A stretch of DNA of 64,000 bases from Brassicibacter mesophilus (lineage in GTDB: Bacteria > Bacillota > Clostridia > Tissierellales > Proteiniboraceae): assembly GCF_050433385.1 (NCBI RefSeq), contig NZ_JBNPXI010000018.1:1-64000 (forward strand). Direction: 5' to 3'. The notes under the pieces were generated by a model. It made no database searches, was not told the origin of the DNA, and saw only the letters and a list, made by a program, of their open reading frames with translations. Position 1 is the first letter of the stretch; each line of letters opens with the position of its first letter. A program made the position numbers and the translations under genes. Shown here piece by piece: positions 8,529 to 17,733 of this stretch.

Positions 8529-8656
8529 ACATAACATCGCATGGGAGTTCGTACTGGAGAGGATCAAGCTCTGGAGTAGACCAGCATACATTTCAAAGAC
8601 TAATCTAGGTCTGGCTAAGTAAGCTTTTAAAGCGTTTCCCATGCAGAAAGTTATGT
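8529..8656 (+). repeat. attC-like site 9
   Basis: Left box ACATAAC (8529-8535), right box GTTATGT (8650-8656); extended boxes CACATAAC and GTTATGTG are exact complements. Arms GCATGGGA and TCCCATGC pair over 8 bp. 128 bp. Confidence 0.9.
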
Positions 8657-8726
8657 GAAATTATCGCTATATTTCAGAGTAATACTTTGGGGTCTTTTTA
8701 GAATTGGGTTATTTGGAGGGATTGTT

Positions 8727-9323
8727 ATGAAGAAGATAATTTGTCTTATTCTAATTACATCATTCTTAATAGTAGGATGTACTAAAGAGAGCAATGCTTA
8801 CGAGAATTATGTTAAAGTGGAGCCAAGTAAGCTTTTCGAAGGTGATGCCATAAAATTAGCACCTCATTTTGATATGATAACAGGAAGTGCAAAGGTTAAA
8901 TACATAGGGAATAAAAAGAGTATATGCCTTAAATACGAGATATGGGAAAATGGAAGGATAAAAGAATCTCATAATGCAAGTTCAAAGTTTGTTGATAATA
9001 ATAAATTCGATGGTGAAGTGAGTATTTCTTTGAAAGAAATCACTGGAACTGATTTAGAAAGATCAAATTTTATGATAATGAAAACCGTTATTAGTGAAGA
9101 TAATGGTTACATCGGTTCCACAAAATATATAGATAGATTTGATGAAGACTGTAGTTATGGACCTATTGAGATATATGAAGAACTCAATGTAACTGATGAT
9201 GAAGAGATTATCGTATGGGGTCTGACTGCACAAAAAGGTTCTTATATTAGTACTGGAGGAAGTATAGAGGATGAAGTAAAAGCATCAGATTGGGGGCTAA
9301 TATTAAAGGTATTTTTTGAGTAA
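8727..9323 (+). CDS. small lipoprotein
   Basis: A 198-residue secreted lipoprotein. The signal peptide MKKIICLILITSFLIVGC ends in a lipobox (LIVG then Cys), so the mature protein should be anchored to the outer face of the membrane. The rest is mainly beta strand without a family I recognise. The ATG at 8727 is chosen over earlier in-frame starts because it has TGGAGGG upstream and a perfect signal peptide. Single-gene cassette between site 9 and a decayed site. Confidence 0.75.
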   Translation: MKKIICLILITSFLIVGCTKESNAYENYVKVEPSKLFEGDAIKLAPHFDMITGSAKVKYIGNKKSICLKYEIWENGRIKESHNASSKFVDNNKFDGEVSISLKEITGTDLERSNFMIMKTVISEDNGYIGSTKYIDRFDEDCSYGPIEIYEELNVTDDEEIIVWGLTAQKGSYISTGGSIEDEVKASDWGLILKVFFE

Positions 9324-9359
9324 GTTAGCTTAGGTGTCTAGGCTTATGTAGATAACTTG

Positions 9360-9397
9360 ACATAATACACTATTTTCAAACAGCGGGAACGTTAGAT
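9360..9397 (+). repeat. attC-like site 10 (decayed)
   Basis: Right box GTTAGAT (9391-9397) followed by GACATAG as in other cassette leaders; a possible left box ACATAAT (9360-9366). The interior is only about 24 bp without pairing arms, so most of the site is probably deleted. Confidence 0.4.
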
Positions 9398-9482
9398 GAC
9401 ATAGTTTTTTTGCTAGGTCTGAAAGTTTATAGGAGGAATATTCAGAAACATCTGCTAATGGCCTACAGGAGGGGTAGTAAAA

Positions 9483-10427
9483 GTGCATAAAAGCATAAAA
9501 AATACAACTATATTTGGTATTATTTGTTTTTTAATCGCAGGTATTATATATAGATGTTATTCTCTATCTAACAAGAATTTAGAAACAGTAATTATAAAAG
9601 AAGAATATAAGAAACCACAAAATATCAATAAAATAAAGAGTAAAAATAATTTTAATGATATGAATGAGAATGAAGTAAACAAGAGAGTGATATTTAGTGA
9701 TACAGAGAATATGTTATATATTGAAAACGAATCCTTATATCTAGGGTATAAGGATAATAATAGCAAAATTTTAATTAAGAAGAACATATGTTATGATAAA
9801 ATGCCACAATTTAATATTTTGTACGAAGATAATCATTCTAAATATATTGTGGTATATTACTCGATTATTTATTGTGGAGGACCAGGTCAATGGATACCAT
9901 TCCATATTATTAGATGTGATAAAAAAGAACGCAATATGGAAGTAGTTTTTGAAGAAGATAATATACTAGTAGGTTGTAAATTTGATAATGAGCAACTAAT
10001 AATTTTAATTCAAGATTCATTAGAAGTAGTAATTGATGTAAATGATGTTATTAAGAATTTAAGTGAATGTAAGAAGGAAGAGCTTTTAACAGGAAAGAAT
10101 ATAAGTGTAGCAAATACATGTATGTTAGAAATAAAAGATTTTAAAGGTAATGGTACTAATCAATTAATGCTTAGGTTATGGGTAAAAGATTATAACTTAT
10201 CTTTGGAGTTAGGATACATATACCTAATTCTAGAAGTAGACGATGATAAAATCAAAATTATTAAAGGGTTTGAAGCTGATTTAAATAATGAAGTAATTAA
10301 TTCTATAGGAGAAAATACATATTATTATATATCTAAAGAAAATAAGGATGAGGGAATACAACAATTAACGAATAAAGGAATAGTAAAGGAACAGGATGGA
10401 AGAATACAGCTATTTTTTGAGGAATAA
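9483..10427 (+). CDS. hypothetical membrane-anchored or secreted protein
   Basis: A 314-residue protein with an N-terminal hydrophobic segment (about residues 10-26, TTIFGIICFLIAGIIYRC) that serves as signal anchor, followed by a polar linker rich in K/N and a large extracellular beta-rich domain. I do not recognise the family. The GTG at 9483 follows AGGAGGGG. Extreme A+T richness matches the surrounding cassettes. attC-like site 11 begins 12 bp after the stop. Confidence 0.65.
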   Translation: MHKSIKNTTIFGIICFLIAGIIYRCYSLSNKNLETVIIKEEYKKPQNINKIKSKNNFNDMNENEVNKRVIFSDTENMLYIENESLYLGYKDNNSKILIKKNICYDKMPQFNILYEDNHSKYIVVYYSIIYCGGPGQWIPFHIIRCDKKERNMEVVFEEDNILVGCKFDNEQLIILIQDSLEVVIDVNDVIKNLSECKKEELLTGKNISVANTCMLEIKDFKGNGTNQLMLRLWVKDYNLSLELGYIYLILEVDDDKIKIIKGFEADLNNEVINSIGENTYYYISKENKDEGIQQLTNKGIVKEQDGRIQLFFEE

Positions 10428-10439
10428 AAAATCTACATC

Positions 10440-10546
10440 ATCTAATAGTAGATTGGCAGACATTTCTTCACCAGGAGCAAAGCTCCGCCATAGAGAAGAG
10501 CTTCGGGAGTCCGGTTCAGAGACATTGCTAATCCGAAGCGTTAGGC
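10440..10546 (+). repeat. attC-like site 11
   Basis: Left box ATCTAAT (10440-10446), right box GTTAGGC (10540-10546), 107 bp. Arms GATTGGCA and TGCTAATC pair with one mismatch. Central hairpin GGAGC-AAA-GCTCC (10474-10486). Confidence 0.8.
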
Positions 10547-10646
10547 GACAGAATTAACTATGTTTTGCATGACTGAACTATTTTTAGTGATATAAGCATA
10601 GCGGAGAGCAAAAATTAGCAAAATAAAAAGCGTGTAAGGAGAAATT

Positions 10647-11639
10647 ATGAATACACTTTCTAAAAATAGCAAAAGAAAAAAATTAAAGCGATATATCTTA
10701 ATGAGTATCTTTTTATTGATTTTATCTATTGCTGTATATAATCAAATATTAATAAAAGTAGAAGAACATAAGTTTAATCCCCCTGGAAAGCTTATAGAAA
10801 TAGATGGGCATAAAATGCATATTTATAGTATTGGTGATATCAATAGCTCACCTACAATAGTTATGACTTGTGGTAGTGGTACACCATCAGCCTATACTGA
10901 ATTCTCAAATATTCAATCAAAGCTGTCTACTATAACTCGAACCAGTGTATATGAAAGACCAGGTTATGGGTGGAGTGAGCAATCATCTACTTCAAGAGAT
11001 ACTGAACAAATAGTAGAAGATTTGCGCAGACTACTTAATAAATCAGGAGAAAAACCACCATACTTGTTTGTAGCTCATTCAATGGGTGCTATGGAGGTGT
11101 TGCTTTATACACATAAGTATCCAGATGAGGTAGAGGGTATAGTTTTAGTTGATGGGACAAGTCCATATAAACACCTTTATCATTCTGAGGCTTCAATTTC
11201 TGATTTTGAAGTTCAAGGGATAAAAGTATTAAATAAAATAGGGTTTTTAAGGATAGTTTTAGATTCTGAATTAATACCAATGTTAAATAATAGGTTAAAT
11301 AGTATGAATAAAGAAGTAAAATCAATTGATAAAGCCATGACGTACAAAAACATATTAAACGACATGGTTATAAAGGAAGGTTATTCACTGAAAGCAACTG
11401 CTGAAAAAATGTATGGTCAATTAGATTTTGGGGATACACCATTAGTGTTATTTGCTGCTGATAAATCTATGCAAGAATTACCTGGGTGGGAAATGTCACA
11501 AAATAGTTTGTTAAAGCTTTCAAATAATAGTAAATTAATTATTGTTGAAAATACAGATCACCTTTCTATATTACATGATAGCACAGAGAAAATCGAAAAT
11601 ATCATTGAAGAAATGATTATAAAAATCAGAAATAAATAG
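10647..11639 (+). CDS. membrane-anchored alpha/beta hydrolase
   Basis: A 330-residue alpha/beta hydrolase with a basic N-terminus and one transmembrane helix (about residues 17-33). The nucleophile elbow AHSMGA (Ser near residue 145) follows the strand YLFVAHS; VYERPGYGWS is the strand-4 region, and the C-terminal NTDHLSI supplies the histidine. The oxyanion strand reads MTCGSGTPSA rather than the usual HG. Substrate unknown. The ATG at 10647 follows AAGGAG. It is one of five alpha/beta hydrolases in the array. Confidence 0.85.
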   Translation: MNTLSKNSKRKKLKRYILMSIFLLILSIAVYNQILIKVEEHKFNPPGKLIEIDGHKMHIYSIGDINSSPTIVMTCGSGTPSAYTEFSNIQSKLSTITRTSVYERPGYGWSEQSSTSRDTEQIVEDLRRLLNKSGEKPPYLFVAHSMGAMEVLLYTHKYPDEVEGIVLVDGTSPYKHLYHSEASISDFEVQGIKVLNKIGFLRIVLDSELIPMLNNRLNSMNKEVKSIDKAMTYKNILNDMVIKEGYSLKATAEKMYGQLDFGDTPLVLFAADKSMQELPGWEMSQNSLLKLSNNSKLIIVENTDHLSILHDSTEKIENIIEEMIIKIRNK

Positions 11640-11656
11640 AATTGAAAGATATTGAT

Positions 11657-11764
11657 GATATAATACACGCAAACCATTACATCCTTCCGCTGGGTACAAG
11701 CACCACCAAGGAGGCATTTCTTTTGGACACAGATCAAGGACGTCGCAAACACGAACTGCTAGGC
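11657..11764 (+). repeat. attC-like site 12 (partly decayed)
   Basis: Right box GCTAGGC (11758-11764, one change from GTTAGGC), possible left box ATATAAT (11658-11664). The central element GGTAC-AA-GCACC is the family hairpin with one mismatch, and GGACGTCGCAAACACG matches site 1. Confidence 0.6.
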
Positions 11765-11900
11765 GCAATGACAATATGGAGGTAGAGCTTCAAAGTCCTA
11801 ATTCTGAAATTTCTACAATAAACATACTTTAAAAATTCGCCTTAGTATTATTTTGTGAATTAATATTATTTAAATTTAGGTAAGATGGGGGATAGAAAAA

Positions 11901-12557
11901 ATGCCTTTTGCAATGACTCATTTATATATTGCACATAACATATTAAGTAATACACCACAAATAAAGAAACCTTGTGACTTCATGCTTGGTGCGCTTGCAC
12001 CTGATTCAGTTCATTTTAGGGATAATTATAATAGTGACATGAAAAAGAAAAGTCATTTATGTGTTGGAGATGAAAAATGGGGAAGGATTACAAATAATCA
12101 AGAATGGATACAAAATGTAATTGCTTTTTTACAGAAAAATAAGTATCTGGAAGAAGTCGATTTTATTTATGGATATTGTTGTCATATACTTGCCGATATA
12201 CAGAACAACATAAAAATCTGGACACCATTCTTATTAGAAAATAGAGAAGGCTTAGAAAAAGGTATTGGGAGTATTTATCATGAAGAATCATATGCTATGG
12301 ATTATGCACTATACTTATTGAATTTCCAACAAAAAGAAATATGGGAAATTCTTGAGGATTCAATCGGATATGATATTCCAAATGTTGTAGTGGCTGATGA
12401 AATAAATAAAATGAAACATTCTATTTTATATAGTCAATTTCTAAACAGGGAATATGTAGACGTATCCTTTAATAAATATGTTACGCTTTCTAATATACGA
12501 GAATTTATTACCTCAGAATCTCAGTATATTAAAGAGCTTTTATACGAAAACGATTAG
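11901..12557 (+). CDS. zinc-dependent phospholipase C-like protein
   Basis: A 218-residue protein resembling the zinc-dependent phospholipase C fold (PF00882-like): N-terminal FAMTHLYIAHNIL, then LGALAPDSVHFRDNY with the metal-ligand type His and Asp residues, and GYCCHILADIQNNIKIW, where His and Asp stand in a helix as in the family. There is no signal peptide, so a cytoplasmic hydrolase role is more likely than a secreted toxin. The ATG at 11901 follows TGGGGGA at moderate spacing. A decayed copy of the middle of this gene occurs at 18571-18890. Confidence 0.7.
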   Translation: MPFAMTHLYIAHNILSNTPQIKKPCDFMLGALAPDSVHFRDNYNSDMKKKSHLCVGDEKWGRITNNQEWIQNVIAFLQKNKYLEEVDFIYGYCCHILADIQNNIKIWTPFLLENREGLEKGIGSIYHEESYAMDYALYLLNFQQKEIWEILEDSIGYDIPNVVVADEINKMKHSILYSQFLNREYVDVSFNKYVTLSNIREFITSESQYIKELLYEND

Positions 12558-12589
12558 CTATATGTCCTTTTCGCTTTCGCTATTTGACA

Positions 12590-12624
12590 GAGCTCAAAGG
12601 CGTCCCAAATTCAAAACGTTACAA
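12590..12624 (+). repeat. attC-like site 13 (right half only)
   Basis: AAAGGCGTCCCAAATTC followed by AAAACGTTACAAAACAG: L-box-like stretch and right box GTTACAA (12618-12624). No left half is found between the upstream gene end and here. The following leader is homologous to the one after site 19. Confidence 0.5.
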
Positions 12625-12755
12625 AACAGACCGAACAATTGAGGCGACATCCTGATGTGGTTTATGAGTGGGTTAGGCTTTACAGAATATTGATTTTCAT
12701 TGGTTATAAGCTACGAATTAACGAATATCTATATAATCTATGTTGAGCGGGAGGG

Positions 12756-13709
12756 GTGATTGACATAAAAAAGAAATCTATAAAAACATTAATATTAGGC
12801 TTGGCAATCCTAATGGCGTCTATCAGTTTATGCGGTTTTTTACTCGCATATTTACCTTCTCAAATGTCTGAAAATCGTACGAATGAAATTGTAGATTTGT
12901 ATTTTAAAGACGCCGGATATTCTCTCGATTCATTCAATAAGAAATGGAAATCTAAAGTAGAACAATATGCCTTGACTTCAACTCAAGGACATATTATTCC
13001 GGTTACATATATATGCGCGAAGGGAAACTATGAAAATAATACGATAATTCTTGTTCATTGGCATGAATCAAACCATGTAGCAATGTATCCGATAGCTGAG
13101 ATATTTTTAGATCAAGGTTGGAATGTGGTTCTGTATGACCAGCGTGCGCATGGAAAGAATACCGCCAATACTGTTACTTTTGGATACCTTGAAAGCCTTG
13201 ATTTACGGGATGTGGTTGATTTTACATATCAAAAATCAAACGGTTCAATGATTGGGGCTTTGGGACAATCTATGGGAGCAGCTACTATTGGCTATTATTT
13301 AGGAACAGAACACTCAAGTCAGTATTTAAACTTTGCTGTAATTGACAGTGCATTTAGCGGAATGCATGAGGAAATATATTGGGAAATTTCAAAAGCAAAG
13401 GTCCCGCTTCCTTCAAAAGCACTGACTAATCTTGGAAGTGAATTTTGCAAGTTTATATATGGTTACAGGTATTCAGATGTTAATATAGTCAAACAAATAG
13501 GTGCCAGCAGTATCCCTACTCTTGTTATGCATAGCAAAAAAGACAATAAATGTTCTTATTATATGGGTGAGGAACTCTATGCAAGCATTCCTCATTTAAA
13601 CAAAAGGCTTATTACATTTGAAAGCTCTGAACACCTTTTTTCATTTTGGGATGAGAAGAGACGCTATATAGACGAAGTACGTTTGTTCACTGATGAATTT
13701 TCAAAATAA
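12756..13709 (+). CDS. membrane-anchored alpha/beta hydrolase (S9-like)
   Basis: A 317-residue hydrolase with one N-terminal transmembrane helix (about residues 11-30). The elbow GQSMGAA carries the serine, VVLYDQRAHGKN is the typical strand before it, and HSKKDNKCSY plus SSEHLFSFWDE offer the Asp and His of the triad. It resembles YqkD/FrsA-type membrane-tethered hydrolases; substrate unknown. The GTG at 12756 directly abuts the GGGAGG, which is unusually close, so the true start could be a few codons later. G+C content is a little higher than the neighbours. Confidence 0.8.
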   Translation: MIDIKKKSIKTLILGLAILMASISLCGFLLAYLPSQMSENRTNEIVDLYFKDAGYSLDSFNKKWKSKVEQYALTSTQGHIIPVTYICAKGNYENNTIILVHWHESNHVAMYPIAEIFLDQGWNVVLYDQRAHGKNTANTVTFGYLESLDLRDVVDFTYQKSNGSMIGALGQSMGAATIGYYLGTEHSSQYLNFAVIDSAFSGMHEEIYWEISKAKVPLPSKALTNLGSEFCKFIYGYRYSDVNIVKQIGASSIPTLVMHSKKDNKCSYYMGEELYASIPHLNKRLITFESSEHLFSFWDEKRRYIDEVRLFTDEFSK

Positions 13710-13825
13710 GATTATTAGCATAGTGTGTAGCTGAATTATTTCATATTCTTGTTATAATGCGAATAATAGGAAATTCAAGACCGCAGCATCCTTGATATTC
13801 TTGTCTTTGCAGGTCTCGGTCCGTC

Positions 13826-13998
13826 GTGTAACAATGTTTCTGCGCAAGGGTGCAGGAAGCAAGGCAAGTAGTAGAACTCTGTAAGATGAGCATGAAGCCT
13901 GACGCGCCACATCCCTTTACCGAGAGTAAAGCCTCGCTGAGTGGGCATTCCCCCTTAGGGGTTGATTCAGAGGCGTCGAAAATACTGGTTCGTTACAC
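13826..13998 (+). repeat. attC-like site 14 (long type)
   Basis: Left box GTGTAAC (13826-13832), right box GTTACAC (13992-13998); extended boxes TCGTGTAAC and GTTACACGA are exact complements over 9 bp. 173 bp. Contains AAGGGTGC...CCCTT arm and a CGAG/CTCG hairpin. Left half is nearly identical to site 20. Confidence 0.9.
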
Positions 13999-14126
13999 GA
14001 CAGAACCAGAAATTTACGCGTTGCCTTAGCTGAATATATTTTGGTCTGGATTTTATAAGAGATTAAAAAATTTTAAAAAGAGTTTATTTTATATCACAAC
14101 AAATTAAATTTTAGGAGGTGAATTAA

Positions 14127-14624
14127 ATGGAGAGTATTTATGGTGAAATCAAGATAGTTACAGTGCCAAAGATGAGAATTGCAAGATATGTTATTATTAG
14201 TGCCAATCCAGAGCATGATGCAATTTCTTACATGGATAACTGGGCAAAAAATAGTGGGTTATTAGATTTGAAGGATTACAAGCCAAGGAGAATAGGATGG
14301 GATTTTCCGTTTATATCTAAGCAACAAGCAGAACAGTTTGGACTTCGTGGTTATGTAAGTGCATATATTATTCCTGAGGGTTTTGAAGCAAAATGTGATG
14401 GAGTTGAGATTACATACATAAATGAAGATGCTTATGCAACGTTAAAGGTAACTGATCCCCATAGTAATTCATTTGTTAAAATACCAAAAGGATACGAAAT
14501 ACTTATGGAGTTCGTAAATAGTGGAAAATATAAAACTACTACATGGGAAAATAGAATTGCTTTTGAAGAAGAGTATGATTTAAATGGTGTCCATTATATG
14601 GATATATACATTCCTATTTTTTAA
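14127..14624 (+). CDS. GyrI-like effector-binding domain protein
   Basis: A 165-residue stand-alone GyrI-like/AraC-effector-binding domain (SOUL/GyrI fold), cytoplasmic. Recognisable parts are the opening strand (IVTVPKMRIARYVIIS), the FGLRGYVSAYIIP strand and the closing HYMDIYIPI strand typical of the domain. Such proteins bind hydrophobic drugs and can sequester or hydrolyse them. A very strong AGGAGGTG precedes the ATG at 14127. Two regulators in this array (35232, 47765) carry related domains at their C-termini. Confidence 0.75.
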   Translation: MESIYGEIKIVTVPKMRIARYVIISANPEHDAISYMDNWAKNSGLLDLKDYKPRRIGWDFPFISKQQAEQFGLRGYVSAYIIPEGFEAKCDGVEITYINEDAYATLKVTDPHSNSFVKIPKGYEILMEFVNSGKYKTTTWENRIAFEEEYDLNGVHYMDIYIPIF

Positions 14625-14712
14625 TCATAGTTTCATGGTCGCTATATTTTTTCAAAAAATCCCAAGTTGATTTAACATTAAATAAGATAAAGAGGGAGTT
14701 AAAATATGTGGA

Positions 14713-14835
14713 ATGATTTCCATAGGAGTATTTGGTATTAATGATCCAACATATTTGGATGCCTTGAAAAATCGAGAGCAAGTTGAAGACAAAACGTTTT
14801 TTATCCCTGAAAAAGAGAAATCATCGAATATATAA
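14713..14835 (+). pseudogene. short gene remnant
   Basis: A 40-codon frame starting MISIGVFGINDPTYLDALK. A better-placed ATG at 14706 behind GAGGGAG opens another frame that stops after 11 codons, which suggests a frameshift in the first codons and loss of the C-terminal part. No family assigned. It lies between the GyrI-like gene and attC-like site 15 in the 415-bp gap 14625-15039. Confidence 0.35.
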
Positions 14836-14865
14836 GTAAAAAAATAAGGTAACTTTTGAATCATC

Positions 14866-15006
14866 GTATAACAATCTCCATCCGTTTGGGCGTATAGAGC
14901 TCTACGACAAATCTATCACACACATCTTCACCTGGTGCAAGCACCGCTTGCCAAGAATGGGTCTGTGGGCTAAGTTTAGAGGGTTCGGAGATGTTAAGCG
15001 TTATAC
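14866..15006 (+). repeat. attC-like site 15
   Basis: Left box GTATAAC (14866-14872), right box GTTATAC (15000-15006); extended TCGTATAAC and GTTATACGA are exact complements over 9 bp. Arms ATCTCC and GGAGAT pair. Central hairpin GGTGC-AA-GCACC (14934-14945). Confidence 0.9.
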
Positions 15007-15039
15007 GAAATGCTAAGAATAAAAGAGGGGGAAGTAAAT

Positions 15040-16113
15040 ATGTTTAAAGAAGAACTTATAAGATTACTTGGTAAAAAAAGTAATAATAATGAATTTAGTG
15101 GCGTTGTTTTAATAAAAAAAGGAGATGAAGAAATATTTTCTGGGTCATATGGATATGCAAATAGAAGTTGGCGCATTAAAAATTCACTAGAAACACGGTT
15201 CAGAATAGGTTCTATATCAAAAATGTTTACAGCATTAGCTATTATGCAACTAATAGAAAAGGGCAAATTTGATCTTGACACAAGTATTGTTAAGTACCTT
15301 AGCTTAGAGGATACAAAAATACCTGAAGAAGTAACTATACATAGTTTGTTAACACATACATCAGGTATATCTGATTATTTCGATGAAAATGGAAGTGATG
15401 ATGAATGGGAGAAACTTTGGTCTGAAAAACCTATTTATACTGTTAAGACCTTATCTGATTATATTCAACTATTTGCTTATGATGAACCTAAGTACAAAGT
15501 AGGAGAAAAGTTCCAATATAATGGAGCTGGGTATATTTTACTAGGGCTTGTTATAGAGAAAGCATCAGGAGTAACATACTTTGATTATGTAAGAAAGAAC
15601 ATATTTTCCAAACTAAACATGAAGAATACAGATTTTATAAGCTTGGACGAAGTATATGACAATGTTGCAGAAGGATATGAGCCTGTAGAAGATAAAGAAG
15701 GTAACATAATTCTTTGGAAGAGAAATATTTACACAGCGACTCCTACAGCGGCTTCTGATGGTGGAGCAACATCAACTGCATCTGACCTTATACATTTTAT
15801 ACAATCTTTAAGAAGTAGAGAAATACTAGGAGAAGATATGACTAAGAAGATTCTAACACCACATGTATTGGATGAAGGTTCAAACGGCTTCAGAGATTAT
15901 ATTTGGAAATATGGATATGCAAATTGGTTTATTTTAGACAAAGACAACAATGTAATTCGTGGAGGACATACTGGAGAAGAATATGGAGTTAGTTGTAGAT
16001 TATATTATTATCCATCCCTTAATATCGATGTTGCAATATTAGGAAATCAAGGTTGGTGTGCAGGTTCTTTAGGATGGGATATTCACGATATGATTATAAA
16101 AAGTAGGTTATAA
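15040..16113 (+). CDS. serine hydrolase, class C beta-lactamase-like
   Basis: A 357-residue member of the beta-lactamase/penicillin-binding-protein-like family. The catalytic SxxK motif is SISKM (near residue 62), the second motif is YNGAG (YxN, near residue 158), and GGHTGEE supplies the third (HTG instead of KTG). No signal peptide is evident, so it is probably cytoplasmic and more likely an esterase or peptidase than a periplasm-type beta-lactamase. The ATG at 15040 is chosen because GAGGGGGAAG lies just upstream; an earlier in-frame ATG sits four bases after the right box of site 15. Confidence 0.85.
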   Translation: MFKEELIRLLGKKSNNNEFSGVVLIKKGDEEIFSGSYGYANRSWRIKNSLETRFRIGSISKMFTALAIMQLIEKGKFDLDTSIVKYLSLEDTKIPEEVTIHSLLTHTSGISDYFDENGSDDEWEKLWSEKPIYTVKTLSDYIQLFAYDEPKYKVGEKFQYNGAGYILLGLVIEKASGVTYFDYVRKNIFSKLNMKNTDFISLDEVYDNVAEGYEPVEDKEGNIILWKRNIYTATPTAASDGGATSTASDLIHFIQSLRSREILGEDMTKKILTPHVLDEGSNGFRDYIWKYGYANWFILDKDNNVIRGGHTGEEYGVSCRLYYYPSLNIDVAILGNQGWCAGSLGWDIHDMIIKSRL

Positions 16114-16131
16114 AGCACTTCATATAACAGA

Positions 16132-16190
16132 GAAGTCCTAATATTTTACTGAAAACATGTAAAATATTGGGGCTTCTTGAAGCGTTATAG
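16132..16190 (+). repeat. attC-like site 16 (59 bp, canonical short form)
   Basis: Left box ATATAAC (16132-16138), right box GTTATAG (16184-16190). Between them a 19-bp stem (AGAAGTCCTAATATTTTAC with its near-exact complement, two G-T pairs) closes a 9-base loop, and TGAAGC is the asymmetric spacer before the right box. This resembles the classic short attC hairpin. Confidence 0.85.
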
Positions 16191-16335
16191 GAAATGATAA
16201 TATTGGGGTTGTATTTGAGGTATTTTTTGATAAAAGAGCATTGCAAAGATAGAGAATATATCCTAGAAGTTATTCATGACATATTTGTTGAATTAAGAGA
16301 AGTAAACAAAATTCATAATTTGTGGGGGTTATTTT

Positions 16336-16887
16336 GTGAAGAGCAAGAAGTTGACTTTTTCAATACTTTCAATTTTTATTCTGATAGTGTGCATTTTCAT
16401 ATTAAATATGTCTCGTCCCCAAAATGATATTGCTTCAATGGAAAAAATGATTTCAAAACAGATTAAAGCTAAAGAAACAGTTATCGCATATAACATGGAT
16501 GTTGTTGATGATTATAGATTAGTTGGCTATTTAATAGAAGATGAACAGAAATATGAAGAATTTGGCTTTGCTCTTTTTGAAATGAATAAAAAAGGCAACT
16601 ATAAACTTGTTAATGTTATTGATCCAGACAAAATTGCTAAAGAAATAGATGATATTATAGTGTATGAGTTTTCTCAGTTTAAATTAGGAGATTTTTCACA
16701 GCCTAGACAATTAGTTATCATCAGTAATAATTCTCAGCTTGCTAGGATAGAACGAATAAATGAAAATGGAGAAATACAAATAAAAGAAGTTACTAATAAT
16801 CCATCTATTAGCTTTTTTGAGGATTTGGATGGTGGACTTGATGCGAAATACAACTTTTATGATAAGGGTAGAAACATTATTAAATAG
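16336..16887 (+). CDS. hypothetical membrane-anchored protein
   Basis: A 183-residue protein with an N-terminal transmembrane helix (about residues 7-24, LTFSILSIFILIVCIFIL) and an extracytoplasmic domain of alternating strands that resembles small secreted beta-domain proteins of Firmicutes; no family named. The GTG at 16336 follows GGGGGT with suitable spacing. A partly overlapping frame (16194-16427) is judged a shadow. The next attC-like site is decayed. Confidence 0.6.
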   Translation: MKSKKLTFSILSIFILIVCIFILNMSRPQNDIASMEKMISKQIKAKETVIAYNMDVVDDYRLVGYLIEDEQKYEEFGFALFEMNKKGNYKLVNVIDPDKIAKEIDDIIVYEFSQFKLGDFSQPRQLVIISNNSQLARIERINENGEIQIKEVTNNPSISFFEDLDGGLDAKYNFYDKGRNIIK

Positions 16888-17067
16888 AAACGCGAAATAG
16901 CAGTATATTTATTAGTTTACTAATTGATGCATGTCATCGTTTATATCATATGAAGGATTATAGATGAGAAGCATCATCACTTTCTTCTTATGTGACGAAC
17001 AAAAACAAAAAAATCTGATGCGGATAGTCAACGAATAAAGAGTAGTGCAAATATGCCACTACCACTA

Positions 17068-17210
17068 GTAGCACCTTGCCGGTTTCGCTATCGCTACACC
17101 CAAATGCCCCAGATAACCTAGTCGAAGTTTAGGAAAACTAACGTAAGAGCTATGTAAACTTTTCTAAACTCCTGTAACGATGGGAGACTTCGGCAAGCTA
17201 GACGTTATCA
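17068..17210 (+). repeat. attC-like site 17 (decayed)
   Basis: Right box GTTATCA (17204-17210) preceded by arm GGCAAG (17192-17197), complementary to CTTGCC (17075-17080). The left box is not recognisable. An AGTTTAGGA/TTTCTAAACT stem lies between. It occupies the 418-bp gap 16888-17305. Confidence 0.45.
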
Positions 17211-17305
17211 GAAAGAAAATATTCAAAAAATTCAAATATCGTTGCATATGAAAATATTGGATAAATTTTATACTAATATGATTAAGATTTAATAAGAGGA
17301 TACTG

Positions 17306-17556
17306 ATGAAAATACTAATATTTATTCATGGAACTATTTTAGTGCATAAAAATGCGTCAGGAAAGGCAAGTGAAGGAAGAGTTCATCAAGTAATAAATAA
17401 CGATCTGTCAATACATGGCTTTATGCCTTGTGTTCCAGTAGGCATTCTAATGGAAGACTTGGTATATGGGCGAGTCAAGGGGCAGAAGTTATTTATTCAA
17501 GTTCAAACAAGACACCTCAATTTCAGTGTGGCTTTCTGAGGTCGAAATTTTGGTGA
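17306..17556 (+). pseudogene. frameshifted hypothetical protein remnant
   Basis: Starts MKILIFIHGTILVHKNASGK behind AGAGGA. The sequence stays plausible to about codon 50, then the coding signal moves to another frame (LGIWASQGAEVIYSSSN, then FQCGFLRSKFW) before a stop at 17554-17556. The pattern (GTILVHK; W..QGAE..Y..S) recalls a family of small HAD-like or phosphatase-like proteins, but I cannot name it. A further scrap MIEEFISGNDFYYFGRPQ lies at 17626-17682. The whole stretch to 17733 is decayed coding DNA. Confidence 0.55.
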
Positions 17557-17733
17557 GTTAAAAAATTAGGGTAATGGATACATAGGTGATTTTATGAATA
17601 ATGAAAAAAACAGGTATGTTGTAATATGATTGAGGAATTTATTTCAGGTAATGATTTCTATTATTTTGGAAGACCGCAGTAGGTAAAAAAGGAATCTGTT
17701 TCTAAAATTTTAGTATTGATGGAGGTAACTCAA

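Noticed and set aside
16132..16190. Simple transcription terminator
   Set aside because: The stem is strong but no T-run follows, and it is bracketed by the left and right boxes at attC spacing.
16194..16427. Separate gene upstream of the membrane protein at 16336
   Set aside because: It overlaps the better-supported GTG-start gene, has no recognisable domain and begins inside the leader of site 16.
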